From Callorhinus ursinus (lineage: Eukaryota > Chordata > Mammalia > Carnivora > Otariidae), in NCBI RefSeq assembly GCF_003265705.1, contig NW_020312903.1, positions 25,024,434 to 25,088,433 of the forward strand: DNA of 64,000 nt, written 5' to 3'. Of the stretch, positions 35,565 to 47,140 are shown piece after piece (position 1 is the first letter of the stretch; every line of letters starts with the position of its first letter). A program made the translations under genes and the position numbers. The notes under the pieces are model-generated. The model did not search any database and was not told the origin of the DNA. It saw nothing but the letters and a program-made list of their open reading frames with translations.

Positions 35565-35763
35565 AGGGCACCAGGGTAGCTCAATCATTAAGCATCTGCC
35601 TTCGGTTCAGGTCATGATCCCAGGGTCCTGGGATCGAGCCCCGCATCGGGCTCCCCACTCTGTGCGAAGCCTGATTCTTTCTCTCCCTTCCACTCCCCCT
35701 GACTGTGTTCCCTCTCTTGCTGTGTCTCTCTCTGTCAAATAAATAAACAAAATCTTAAAAAAA
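35565..35763 (+). mobile_element. Can-SINE (SINEC), plus strand
   Basis: Diverged head AGGGCACCAGGGTAGCTCAA, then CTTCGGTTCAGGTCATGATC, CCGCATCGGGCTCCCCACTC, CT tract and AAATAAATAAACAAAATCTT tail. Duplication AAGGACCACCTA (35553-35564) versus AAGGAGCACCTA (35764-35775). Confidence 0.96.
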
Positions 35764-35775
35764 AAGGAGCACCTA

Positions 35776-37250
35776 GTTATCAACAATTAATGTCAAAATA
35801 TAAACACTTTGCTATTATTTCATTAGGTATGGACACAGAAATATTGGCATTTGTGACCTACTTCACAGTACGCTGGAGTGCAATGCTATTGTGAGAAAGA
35901 AATATTTTGACCAACATACATCTTGGAAGCTGTTTCTTAATTTATTTTTAATCTCATCTGTTCCCAAAAGTTCTAAAGTGGTCTATATAGTTACATGAAA
36001 TAAAACAAGCTATACATTTCAAAATTAATTAATTAATTTGAAGGAAAATGAGAATAAGAAAGATAAGTCAAAAGTGAGGTTAAAGACAAATATATATTGC
36101 AAGATGAAATCCATCGGGTAGAGCCGGGTCATGAATTTAGATTAACTTTTGCAAGAGACAAACAGAACTTTTAAGTAGAATATCCATGTCTAAAGCCACC
36201 AGCTCCTGACATAGAATGGTAGTTTGCAAATCTACTTATTTTTATTCACAGTAGAAGCACAACTAATACTGGAACTAAGACCAGACAGAAATTTCTCCCA
36301 GGGGTCTTCATAGGAGGACACTGTGATATATAAATACAGTAAACAGAACCATATGTTTCATAAATCTTTATCTTTTAATTTTCTCAATGGAGACTGTTGG
36401 ATTCACAATACATGACAATTCAGAAATTATATTTTAACAGAGATTAGAATAATGTGGTATATAGTCTTTTGCCTGCCTATCTTAATCAGAAGGAGTTATA
36501 GTCTATTTAAATGCAGAGTTTGAAAGGAATCATCAGCTTGCAGGAATCAACCTGCAGGAGTGTTCTGTGATGCTGAAGAGTAACTGTCCCTTAGATGGGC
36601 ATGTGACCTCCAGCATGCCATAGGTCACATGGTTGCCTTCATTCAATTTTGATACTTTCTTGGTCTTTCTAGTCTTTTGAGTTTGTAATTCCCAGTCTAG
36701 AGGAGTGGATGACCTGAATCTTCTTCAAGGAATCCTCCATAAATACTCTTTCTCATTCCAGCTTTTGATAAGCATTTTGGAGCAGTAATACCACAATAAT
36801 ATCCTCTGAGAAGGGCCTCGAATGAAGCTACCCCAAAAAAAGTAAGTAAGGATATGGCCTGCATCAACTTATGAAGGCTAATAAAGTCCACTCTACCTCT
36901 TAATGGAAGGAGAGCAATGACCGGATAACAGAAGACACTTCCCAATAGATCTTGTGCAGTTTTTAAGAGTATCTGAGTAGATGACAATGTTTATTTTTTC
37001 AAGTCTTTGTAGCTTGGCAACTGTGCATGTTGTTCACCTGAGCATAAAAACACAACTAGAAATTGCCATTTGATCCTCCAGAAAACCATTTCATTCACAA
37101 TGATTCTGTATTATTAATGTAAACATGTTATATGAACTCAAGCATTTTTAACCCATGACCAATTTCTTATCATGAGTTTAACAAGCAAGGTAAATACAAC
37201 ATAGACTTAACAGATTTTTTGGCATTATGATAAAAATGTGTACCTTTAGT
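35776..37250. other. Unassigned sequence
   Basis: No gene or family recognised. A TTAATTAATTAATT patch is at about 36025-36038. A 96-codon minus-strand frame at 36697-36987 shows no recognisable domain. Confidence 0.4.
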
Positions 37251-37310
37251 GTATAGAAATGTTCCTAGCACTTAGTGGGTACTTGATAAATATCTGTGAA
37301 GGAATGAACA
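37251..37310 (+). repeat. L2/MIR 3' terminal scrap
   Basis: TCCTAGCACTTAGTGGGTAC and TTGATAAATATCTGTGAAGG followed by AATGAA echo the common ending CTGGCACATAGTAGGTGCTC-AATAAATATTTG-TGAATGAA. Confidence 0.5.
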
Positions 37311-37490
37311 GAATGATTTGTCATAACTTTTCTTTAAAATATATAGATCTTGCAAAACCCAATGCCAAATAACAGACATTATAAAATTTTTCCAATATAA
37401 GGTGTTGTCTATGTTGCTCTTCTTTTGAAATCTAGGTAGTAATGATATACAGCCTTTCGCTTTTGTCTATCGTAATCTCAATACATTCTT

Positions 37491-37682
37491 TTTTTTTTAA
37501 GATTTTATTTATTTGACAGAGAGAGACATAGTGAGAGAGGAAACACAAGCAGGGGGAGTGGGAAAGGGAGAAGCAGTCTTCCCACTGAGCAGGGAGCCTG
37601 ATGCGGGGCTCGATCCCAGAACCCTGGGATCATGACCTGAGCCGAAGGCAGATGCTTAAGGACTAAGCCACCCAGGCGCCCC
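37491..37682 (-). mobile_element. Can-SINE (SINEC), minus strand
   Basis: T-run, AAGATTTTATTTATTTGACA tail, GA-rich tract, inverted head ending GCCACCCAGGCGCCCC. Perfect 16-base duplication ATCTCAATACATTCTT at 37475-37490 and 37683-37698, so relatively young. Confidence 0.98.
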
Positions 37683-37698
37683 ATCTCAATACATTCTT

Positions 37699-38734
37699 AA
37701 CTTTGAGCATTATCACTACAGAAAACAGTACAAAACTGATGGCTTTGGCAAAGGGGGTTCTGATAAGATGAGACAGTAAATAATCAACACTTTGGGGGAA
37801 AAAAAAGAAATCTCTGTTTTGTTACTGAAGGGCACGCCAACCAGATATATATCACATAATGATGTCATATCTATTTTATTGGATGTCTTTGCAGCCAATA
37901 GGAGCATTCACCTGTTTCTGTCATTAAGGATGATTAAAAAATTGGGATGATAGAATGTCAGAAACTAGCCTATTTTTTCACTATTACAATGTCTTCAACT
38001 ACTATATATGCTTTTGAAACATTTAGATTTATCTGTTGTTCATGAACAGTCATAATGCAAACAACTAAAGGAGACAGGAACAGCTGGTAGGAAAGACTAG
38101 CAATCTGTTTAGTGCATTAAGTCAGGTCTGGGTGCTATCATGTAACATGTGTGTCCCACAAGCACATTTTGGCCATCAACAGTCATCCTAAACCTCAGTA
38201 AGAATTCAACACAGATTCCAACTGCTTGAACCATCAAGGATTTTCCTTTTAAAACGGCTTCTCATGTGACTGTGAGATTTATCCATTGAAACAAAACCTC
38301 TCAAACCAAGAAGAAATTTAAGATAAAAGGATAACCAAACCGAAAAATTCAGTTCAGTTTTCAAGTAATATAAAATTCCCTACCTGCTAGCATCTCCTTA
38401 CTAATTTTGTTCAGTGAAGTCACTGTCAGTGTTAACACTATCATTAGCCTTAGCAAGGATATGCTTCTGAAATTTCCTTAAAGAAAAACATACATTCATA
38501 AAATGAGTGGCAAGTAGAGTTAAAACCAAAGGTTTATGAATAAAAAGATTTAGTTTGGTGGTAAGTCCTTGCTTTTTCCAAATTAACTAAAAGATTTCAA
38601 AATTAAATCAATATCTCCTTACTTTTCTTTTGAAATCATTTTTATGTTTTATGATCTGTTGCTCAGAAAGTACAGGGCAGACAATGTTCTTGAAAACACT
38701 TCACATAGTCAGTATAACTGAGAGATCAGACAAA
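37699..38734. other. Unassigned sequence
   Basis: No gene or family recognised. Confidence 0.4.
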
Positions 38735-38940
38735 CCTAAATCTGAATACTGACTTTGTCCTGAATTAGCACTGTTACCTGAACCAAGTTACACACCCTCT
38801 CCAAGCCCCATCTGCAAGTGGAGCTAATAGTGTTACCAAATTCAGGGCTGATGTAAGTTTTAAATGAGATCATCATGCAAAACCCCTAGCACAATATCTG
38901 ATGCATCTTAAAGGATGATAAATATTAGCCATTATTAATA
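38735..38940 (+). repeat. MIR SINE, plus strand
   Basis: AATCTGAATACTGACTTTG, CCAAGTTACACACCCTCTCC, TTTTAAATGAGATCATCATG, CCTAGCACAATATCTGATGC and GATAAATATTAGCCATTATT follow the MIR consensus order. Confidence 0.7.
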
Positions 38941-40495
38941 GATACCAATGTTGAATGTATGGTATAAATTTTTCATACCTGGTCATATTCTCGGCTAATC
39001 TAAATCCAAATGGTGAAGTGTTAAGACTTCAGATAAAAGCAAGGGATGAGTGGGCAGGCTCCCCAAAGTTGTGCGGTAGGTATGACTGCTAGGCTCTATT
39101 GTTAACTATTCAGATCTGAAGCTCTTGGCGACTATTGAGGCAAGGCGCATCTAAATCAAAGTCAACCTCCTGGGTCTATTTCTCAAGAGTCGTAGAGAAG
39201 TTTAGACAAAAGTCCCTACTAAATATCACTCTCCTGGTTACCTGGGAGGACAATTTATTGATTGGCCTGATTCCATGACATGCTCAACCTCAGTGACATC
39301 CATCTCCAAGGCTACTTTCAGCGGCAAACCTCTGGAGGTCTCTAACTCAGACTTCTCTTCACTTAGAAGTGCTCCATCTCTAAGACTAGAAACTGACAAT
39401 CTATTCTCTCCACAGGAATTTTAGCTTCCTCATTTCTGATTTCTTCACTCATGTGAATGTTCTCCTCAGTGCCACCATTTTTTCTCGTAAACCAAAGAAC
39501 ACTACCCCCAACCTCAGGCTCTTAATATCTGCAGTGCTCCCCCACACCCCCCAAAAGAAAAACAAAACAAAATCCAGAACTCTAGTCCTCAAAACTGTCA
39601 CGTGTCTTACATTTTCATATGCCTACTGGTATCTCAAATACAACATACCCAAATTCAAAGCCATTACTTTCTCTAAAAAGGCAACTTCTCCTTCTTATTT
39701 ATTTCCTTAGCTCTGTTTTAAAAGAAAGTAACTCGAATATCCTAGTTATTGGTCCAACATTCATTTCACTAGACATACATACTGATGATAAGTTACTACC
39801 TCAAAATAGGAACTGACAGGTTTGTTTTTTTAATTAACAATATTTACTATCAAGTTAACTGGGATCAAAATCAATATAGGGTATGGTCAATTAATGTTTA
39901 ACAATAATGATGGTAACTGTTTTGAAAATCACTTCCTTGTTGAGTCAGCTGACTTTCTAAAATGGCAGTATATTTCAAACACTAATGTCAGAGACACTAA
40001 TTTAATTACAAAGTAAGCCAGTCTAGTTGAGATCATTACTAAATCATTATAATGATTTGTTTTACCTTACTAATTTATAAGAATGCAATACCTTTATTTA
40101 TTAACCCATGATCAGAATTTCTCTTCAAACATTCCTATGACTTTTCTTTCATGTGGATGTACAGATTACTCTTTTGGGGCAAGGAAATGTACAGAAGAAG
40201 TTTCAGATGTCAAAGCAGTTATCTGGCTAACTGTACAAAAGAGATCAACATTCCTCTTTTCAAATACAGTAACTACTGCACTATCAGAAAATGCTTCTGA
40301 CAAATGGCATGGCCACTCTGGGAGCTGGGCTCTTCTGTTAGTTATTACTAACAAACAGTGCATTTTACATATGTCTAAAGTTATCCTAGAAATTATATTT
40401 GAAAGCTTGGAAGCCATAGATAGCTGAGCTTTGTATCAAATGTAATTTATATCAAACACAGATTTGACTAAGAATTATTTCATAAATATACAACT
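38941..40495. other. Unassigned sequence with a 114-codon open frame
   Basis: No repeat recognised. Contains the longest open frame outside obvious repeats, 40083-40427 plus strand (114 codons), overlapped by an 83-codon frame on the opposite strand. No signal peptide, domain or codon pattern was recognised, and chance is a sufficient explanation in AT-rich DNA. Confidence 0.4.
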
Positions 40496-40735
40496 GTATG
40501 TGGTAGTTAAAAACAAAGTCTCTGGATCTGACTTGCCTGAATTTAAACTGGGGCTCGGTTCTTTACTATAAGAGTTACCTTGAGCAAACCACTTAAGCTC
40601 TCTATGCCTGCTTCCTTAATGTACAATGGCCATGGAAATAATTGGTTTTTAATGAGGATTAGATATATTAATTCATGGAGAACATATATTAATTCACAGT
40701 AAATTCCCATTCAGTATCTGTTAATAGTATTGTCC
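40496..40735 (+). repeat. MIR SINE, plus strand
   Basis: GTGGTAGTTAAAAACAAAGT, TGGATCTGACTTGCCTGAAT, TTACCTTGAGCAAACCACTT, AGCTCTCTATGCCTGCTTCC and TAATGAGGATTAGATATATT are MIR blocks in order. Near full length. Confidence 0.8.
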
Positions 40736-40784
40736 TAAGTAAAGCAGTATCAATGAGCAAAATGAATTTAAAGGAGAGTCACAA

Positions 40785-40985
40785 ATATTATCAGGCACCC
40801 ACAATGTGCCTGCCATGTTTGCGATGGCTACTTTACAGCGATTGTCTCCTGTGGTTCCCACAATAGTCCTGTAGGAAATGATATGCCTCCTCATTATGGA
40901 GAGGTCAAACTGAGACTTGGTGAGTTTAAGTAACTTCGGTAAGAGTATAAAACCACCACACCAGAAGCCAAGGTCAGAACCTGCC
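40785..40985 (-). repeat. MIR SINE, minus strand
   Basis: CAGGCACCCACAATGTGCC, ATAGTCCTGTAGGAAATGAT, GAGGTCAAACTGAGACTTGG, AGTTTAAGTAACTTCGGTAA, CCAAGGTCAGAACCTGCC are reverse MIR blocks. It forms an inverted pair with the MIR just upstream. Confidence 0.7.
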
Positions 40986-41632
40986 TCCCTGATTTTCCAC
41001 CATACTTCCTAATAGTCTTTTCTTCCCTTTTAGTAAAATTCTTAATTCCCTAAATTTAGAATCCTCATATTTTTAAGCTGGATTACATCTTAAGTAGAAT
41101 CTAATCAAAATAGTCACTTTTATAAGTAGGAGACAGAGAACTTATACCCCACAAAAATGAAATCAAAATGGATCACAGTCATAAATGTAAAAGATGAAAC
41201 TAGAAAATTCTCAGAAGACAACCCAGATGATCTGGGCATGGTGATGCCTTCTTAGGTACAACACCAAAGATACGTCCCATGAAAGAAATCACTGACAAGC
41301 TGAACTTCATTAAAATGAAAAACTTCTGCTCTGCAAAAGACAATGTCAAGAAATTAAAAAGGCAAGCTACAGACTCAAAGAGAATATTAAAAAAAAAACT
41401 GATAAAGGCCAGTTATATAAAATATACAAAGGTCTCTTAAAACTCAACAATAAGAAAAGAAAAAACCCAAATAAAAAAAAATGGGCCAGAGACCTTAACA
41501 AACACCTCACCAATGAAGATATATAGATGGCAAATAAACATATAAAAATATTCTCCAAACTATATGCTATCAAGGAAATGCAATTAAAACAATAATGAGA
41601 TACCACCACATATGTATTAGAATGGCCAAAAT

Positions 41633-41811
41633 AGGAGCACTTTGGTAGCTCAGATCATGATGCCAGGGTCCTGGAATCGAACCCCACATCGGGCTCCCTG
41701 CTCAGCAGGGAGTCTAATTCTCTCTCTGCCCCTGCCCCTCCACCCTGCTCATGCTTGCTGTCTCACTCTCTCTCGCAAATAAATAAATAAAATCTTTAAA
41801 AAAAAAAAAAT
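41633..41811 (+). mobile_element. Can-SINE with a deletion in its tRNA-derived head
   Basis: Flanked by a perfect duplication AATGGCCAAAAT (41621-41632 and 41812-41823). The head jumps from GGTAGCTCAG straight to ATCATGATGCC, whereas other copies have about 27 more bases between two GGCTCAG motifs. This is as expected for a deletion between the two direct repeats. It removes part of the promoter region. Body and AAATAAATAAATAAAATCTT tail are normal. Confidence 0.93.
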
Positions 41812-42210
41812 AATGGCCAAAATCCAGAACACTGACAACAAGAAATGCTGGTGAGGATATGAAGCAACAGGAACTCTCACACTTGCCGGGGCTGCACAAT
41901 GATACACCACTTTGGAAGACAGTTTGGAAGTTTATTATAAAACTAAACATACTATTGCTATACAATCAGTAATCACTCTTCTTGGTATTTACACAAAGGA
42001 GCTGGAAATTCATGTCCATACGAGCGTCTACATGTGGATGTTTATTAGCCTTATTCATAACTGCCAAAACTTGGAAGCAACCAAAATATCCTTCAGTATG
42101 TGAATGAATAAATGAAATTGTGGTATACCCAAATAATGAAATATTATTCAGTGATAAAAAGAAATGAGCTATCAAGACATAAAGGAAAGACATAAAGAAA
42201 ACTTAAATAC

Positions 42211-42410
42211 AGGGATGCCTGCATGGCTCAGTCAGTTAAGCATCTGTCTTCAGCTCAGGTCATGATCCCAGGGTCATGGGATTGAGTCTTGCACCGGGCT
42301 CCCTGCTCAGCGGAGAGCCTGCTTCTCCCTCTGCCTGCAGCTCCCCCTGCTTGTGCTCGCTTGCTCACTCTCTGACAAATAAATAAATAAAATCTTTTAA
42401 AAAAAAAAAA
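42211..42410 (+). mobile_element. Can-SINE (SINEC), plus strand, inside L1
   Basis: Head GGGATGCCTGCATGGCTCAG, CAGCTCAGGTCATGATCCC, CCGGGCTCCCTGCTCAGCGG, CT body, AAATAAATAAATAAAATCTT and A-run. Duplication AGAAAACTTAAATAC-like: 42196-42210 and 42411-42425, one change. Confidence 0.97.
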
Positions 42411-42895
42411 AGAAAACTTAAACACATATTACAAAGTGAAAGAAGACAATCTGAAAAGTCTACATATTATATAATTCCAATTATATAACATTCCAGGAAA
42501 GCAAAACCTATGGAGACAATGAAAAGATAAGTGATTATCAGGGGGTGGAGTGGGGGTAGGGAAATGAATAGGCAAGGCACAGAGGGCATTTCACTTTAGG
42601 GCAGTGATAGTATATTGCACATTTTCATGATGGATCTATAACATACATTTTTCCAAACCCACTGTGCAACACCAAGAGTGAACTTTTAGGTAAACTATGG
42701 ATTGATTATGGGTGATTATGATGTGTCATTGTAGGTTTATCCCTGATAAAAAAAAAAATACATTCTGGTGAATGATGTTGATAATGAGAGAGACTATGAA
42801 TGTGTGGGGGCAAAGGATATATGGGCCATCTCTGTACCTATCTTAATTTTCCATAAACCTGAAACTGCTCTAAAAAATTATAATAAAGTCTTAAA

Positions 42896-43650
42896 AAATA
42901 GGAGACGACTAAAGCCCAGAGTGTTGAAGTGTCTTGTCTTGAGGTCATGTAGCTATACCCTTTTTTTTCTTTCTTCACTTATCAATATATTTTTATACTA
43001 AAATCATCCTCTTTGAATGTTAAAAACATTACATTGGCCATTATCTATATTAGACAGTGATTTGATGAATATGTATTGGCCATGATAAGCAGGGAATGAA
43101 ATGCGCCAACCACTAAGGAAAGTGGGAGCCAGGTTCTGAGACTGACATAAAAAGAAGAGCCTTGTCAGTGAATTACAGTTCTGCCAAAAGAGGAGTTAAG
43201 TTTCACTGGGAAAGGAAATGAAGAGAGAGAAAACGGTAGTGTTGATGTGGGAAAGGAACAGACAGATTTTCTACACCCCCTTTAAATGCAATTATAATTT
43301 CTTCCATTTCTTGTGTCTTCACTGTCTTCCGTTCCTCGAGCTCCCTCATTTCTCTTGTAGGATAAATGGGATCTAAGTTTTTCTATCTGGGAGCAACAAC
43401 AATAAAACAAGCCTGCCTGGGTAAGTGTTCAGTTGCTACTTCTTTCCTCCTTCAAGAAATGAGACCACTCAACATCTCTTCTTTCTCACATCCCTTAAAT
43501 TCCTCAATCTAAAGCAATTGCTCTCCCCCAACCAGTCAACCAGGATAGATCTTGCTCTGAAATTCGACAGTCATTTCACACTTCTCATTTGGTTTCACAT
43601 CCCTCCTACAAAGTTCACCATGGATTCCTTACTCCTTTATTGCATTTTTC
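42896..43650. other. Unassigned sequence
   Basis: No gene recognised. The 140-codon plus-strand frame that begins at 43425 runs into the SINE at 43661 and is explained by that. Confidence 0.45.
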
Positions 43651-43660
43651 TCTTCCTGTT

Positions 43661-43864
43661 TCTTTTCTTTTGGTTTTTTTTTTTAAGATTTTATTTATTT
43701 GAGAGAGAGAGAATGAGAGGGGAGAGTGTCAGAGGGAGAAACAGACTCCCTGCTGAGCCAGGAGCCCAATGCAGGACTCAATCCTGGGACTCAATCCCAG
43801 GACTCCAGGGTCATGACCCGAGCCGAAGGCAGTCGCTTAAACAATAGAGCCATCCAGGTGCCCC
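43661..43864 (-). mobile_element. Can-SINE (SINEC), minus strand, with small internal duplication
   Basis: T-run, AAGATTTTATTTATTTGAGA tail, GA-rich tract, inverted head ending GAGCCATCCAGGTGCCCC. Flanking TCTTCCTGTT at 43651-43660 and 43865-43874. GGACTCAATCC is present twice near 43774-43795, a small tandem duplication not seen in other copies. Two plus-strand frames of 140 and 88 codons cross it and are not genes. Confidence 0.95.
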
Positions 43865-43874
43865 TCTTCCTGTT

Positions 43875-45797
43875 ACTATGTTATAATTTTCTCTTGGTTC
43901 TCCTTCTCTCATTCTTTGATCTTGATATCCTCTTCCTATCTAGTGAGTTTCCTCAAGGTTTCATTGTCTTCTTTCTTACTCTGGGTCTATGAGCCGAACT
44001 TGAGTCTCCTTTCCTCCAACTGTACCATTTCTACCTTTCCTGACTCAGCTCTTATCACCTGCCATGTGAACTCTAGGCTCGAGCCATACTGCTTCTCCAG
44101 TACCCCATGTTCCTTCAGAACTGCGTATCATTCTTCATGCCATTCCTTTTATATCGATGGTCCTATTCTTCCTTGGTTTCTTAGCAATTTAGCTTAAAAA
44201 TCATCTTAACTGAATGCCTGAAACACAGTCTCAGCTGTTGCTGCTTCTGTGTTCTCATGAGTCTGCAGCAACTATCACATTCTTTGGAATTTGGACTTCT
44301 CCAGGCGAATGCACTCTTCAAAGGCATCTCAAAATACATCATTTATGTTCATCACCTCAGTAACTGTCATGGTACATAGAATTCAGAGGCCCTCTCACAA
44401 TTAGTTTTTGATAGTTTGATCAGTGAGCAAATTTGGAGTTATGGGGCAAGTAGCCAACACTGATATTTAGAAAGGCAATAGAGCACAGAGCTGAGGCCAA
44501 AGTGGCTGAAAAAGGGATTTGTGGTTGAGGGTCTCAGAAAGGTCAGAGAACTTTGGGGTCTGAGGAATTCAGGTCTGGCAGCAAGACGGCTGTCAGAAAT
44601 CTTCCTTTAACCCAGGGTATGAAAATACTACGCTCTTCCAACAAGATTTGAGTAAAGAAGAAAATTTAAAAAGATCAGGATTTCTGGGGATTTCCACTTT
44701 CCAAACACCATTTTTAAATTTAATAGCCTTCATAATGTTTTATGCTCATGAAAAGTTTTAAGCAGGTTTCTTAACCTAGCATAACTGACAACACACCATT
44801 AAGGGATTTTACAAGAGGGCATAGGGAGGACTGGCTTGCTGGTGCACACCCAGATACTTCCTGGATGAGGTATATGTTACATGAACTGGGATAGCTTCCA
44901 AAACAATGACATAGGCTTACTTTTACAAATGTCACCTATACATGGACATGAATATATAGCAATTTATGCACCCAGTGATGCCATTTATAAATGAGAGATC
45001 CTGTAGGTAATTCAGAGGCACAGATCTCCTGTAAGAGAGTAAAATAAAGAAGAAAACCCAATAATTCTATTAACAATGAAAGATTTTATTGGGTTTAAAA
45101 ACCAGTGTAAAACCAATTTAATAGTCTCTCTTCCTTTAATCCCATTAAGTAATAAAAAATAGTAATGTCATGTTTAAATCATTTAAATAGCCACTTAAAT
45201 GCAGTTAAGTCTATTTTGGAACTTTATTAAAGTGATCTTGAAATGTTTCAGGATTAAATTTGTCTTTAAATCCCTAAATAGATACAAACAGTTTCTTTTT
45301 ATCTTCCTTTCAAAAATCATCAATGACTGGTCCCAACCACAAAATGGCCAGGGTCCTATATGTGGGTCTTAAAACTTGCACCAAATCTCTACGACTGCCT
45401 ACGTGGTAATATGTGCGTTTGAAAAGGGACGATTGGGGTGATTTTATTGATTTTGAACAGATTCTATTACTCAGTATATGAATGCCAAACAAACACATAA
45501 ACAACGCAAATGATATTACATACAATTTAATTAGAAAAGACAATGCCTGTGCACAGATGGTCACACATATAAAAGAGCAGCCTCTAAAATGCTGTTACTT
45601 TTCAGAAGGCCTTCATCCACTTGTGGGAATAGTTAAAGAAATCAGGAGGACAAGTTTTGAAAATAAAAGGTGACTTAGGGCAGAGAGAAAACTATTTTCA
45701 CATAATTAAACAGCTATCATGGGTAATACCACCTTTTATAACTAGGCAAGACAGGCCCAGCCCTCGGGGGTTTCCACATTTGAAATTACTTCTTGGA
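43875..45797. other. Unassigned sequence
   Basis: No gene or repeat family recognised. Pyrimidine-rich at 43890-44190 with short frames only. Confidence 0.45.
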
Positions 45798-46761
45798 AAT
45801 TTTCTTTTTTCTTTTCCTTTCTTTTCTTTTCCAAATAGCTTACAAAAAACTGCACATAATTAATGTATACAATTTGATGAGTTTGGACATATGCACAAAC
45901 CCATGAAACCCTCACCACCAAGTAACAGACTTATCCATCACTTCCAAAAGTTTCCTTCGTGGGTGTGTGTGTGTGTGTGGTCAGAGCATTTAACATGAAA
46001 TCTATCCTCTTGACAAACTCTTAAATGCACAATGTATTATTAACTTTAGGTGCTATATTGTACAGCAGACCTCTAGAAATTACTCATCTTGCAAAACTAA
46101 AACCTTTATCACTCCATTAGAATTTTCTAAGCTCCTCTCTGGAACCTGCCAAGGTCGGCAGTGCTATCTAGGTGTGGCACGCCAAACCCAGACCAGACCA
46201 CATGGGATCCATTCTTATTTTTTCTGTTTAAGGTCTTCTCTAATTCTTTATCCCAAGTATGGGGTCAATGCGATGCTCTGAGGAGCTTAGGGACTCACAC
46301 CTGTCTCAGGGCTTAATGGCCTTGTCCTAGTTATAGGACAGCAGCCTGGTAAGGGATCCCTCCCACTACTCAGTGTGGTGTTTCTTTAATAGAATTATAC
46401 AAGGAATTGTAAATGGGATTGTTTTCTTAATTTATCTGATAGTTCATTAATAGACTGTAGAAATGCAACAGATTTTCACACGTTGGTTTGTATGCGGCAA
46501 CTTTACTGACTTCATTTGTTAGTTTGCAAAAGTTTTTTTGACCGAGCATTTAGGGTTTTCTGTATACAGTATCATCCATCAGCAAATTTTGATAGTTTTC
46601 TTTTTCCTTTCTAATCTGACTGCTTTTTTCCTTTTTCTTGCCTAATGATCTAGCTAGAACTACTAATACCACATTGAATAAGGCAAGAATGGGCATCCTT
46701 GCCTTGTACCTGATCTTAGGAGAAAAGCTTTCAGCTTTTCACTGCTGAATATGATGTTAGC

Positions 46762-47140
46762 GGGGTGCCTCAGTGACTCAGTACGTTAAACATCTGACTC
46801 AGTTTTGGCTCAGGTCACGATCTCAGGGCCGTAAGACCGAGCTCTGTGTCTGGCTCCATACTGGGCATGCAGCCTGCTTAAGAATCTCTCTCGGGGCACC
46901 TGGGTGGCTCAGCCGGTTAACTGTCTGCCTTCGGCTCAGGTCATGATCCCACGGTTCTGGGATCGAGCCCTGCATCAGGCTCCCTGCTCAGTGGGGAGTC
47001 TACTCCCTCTGCCTATGGCTCCCCCAGCTTGTGCTCTCTCTGCCGAATAAATAAATAAAATCTTAAAAAAAAAAAAGAATCTCTCTCCGTCTCCCTCTTC
47101 TCCTCCCCCCACTGCTTGCTCTCTCTCTAAAAAAAGAAAA
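46762..47140 (+). mobile_element. Outer Can-SINE interrupted by a second SINE
   Basis: Older Can-SINE inserted into the minus-strand L1 with a perfect 15-base duplication GAATATGATGTTAGC (46747-46761 and 47141-47155). Its head (GGGGTGCCTCAGTGACTCAG) and body run to 46892, are split by the inner SINE, and resume at 47088 with a CT-rich tail and A-run. Confidence 0.95.
46893..47074 (+). mobile_element. Inner Can-SINE nested in a Can-SINE
   Basis: Head GGGGCACCTGGGTGGCTCAG, CTTCGGCTCAGGTCATGATC, tail AATAAATAAATAAAATCTTA. Perfect 13-base duplication AAGAATCTCTCTC at 46880-46892 and 47075-47087, lying in the CT-rich part of the outer copy. It is therefore younger than the outer copy. Confidence 0.97.

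Larger units (their letters stand above)
41130..42895 (+). mobile_element. L1 (L1M-type) 3' part with two SINE insertions
   Basis: 5'-truncated. Begins in ORF2 C-terminal sequence (AAAATGGATCACAGTCATAA, then ACTTCTGCTCTGCAAAAGAC), continues with ATATAAAATATACAAAGG and AATGGGCCAGAGACC blocks, then the 3' UTR with AAATTGTGGTATACCC, GGGGGTGGAGTGG and a terminal region GTGTGGGGGCAAAGGATATA, CCATAAACCTGAAACTGCTC and AAAAATTATAATAAAGTCTT. Many stops: inactive. Split by Can-SINEs at 41633-41811 and 42211-42410. Confidence 0.85.

Noticed and set aside
43425..43992. Plus-strand frames of 140 and 88 codons
   Set aside because: Both are made largely of minus-strand SINE sequence (43661-43864) with no separate coding signal.
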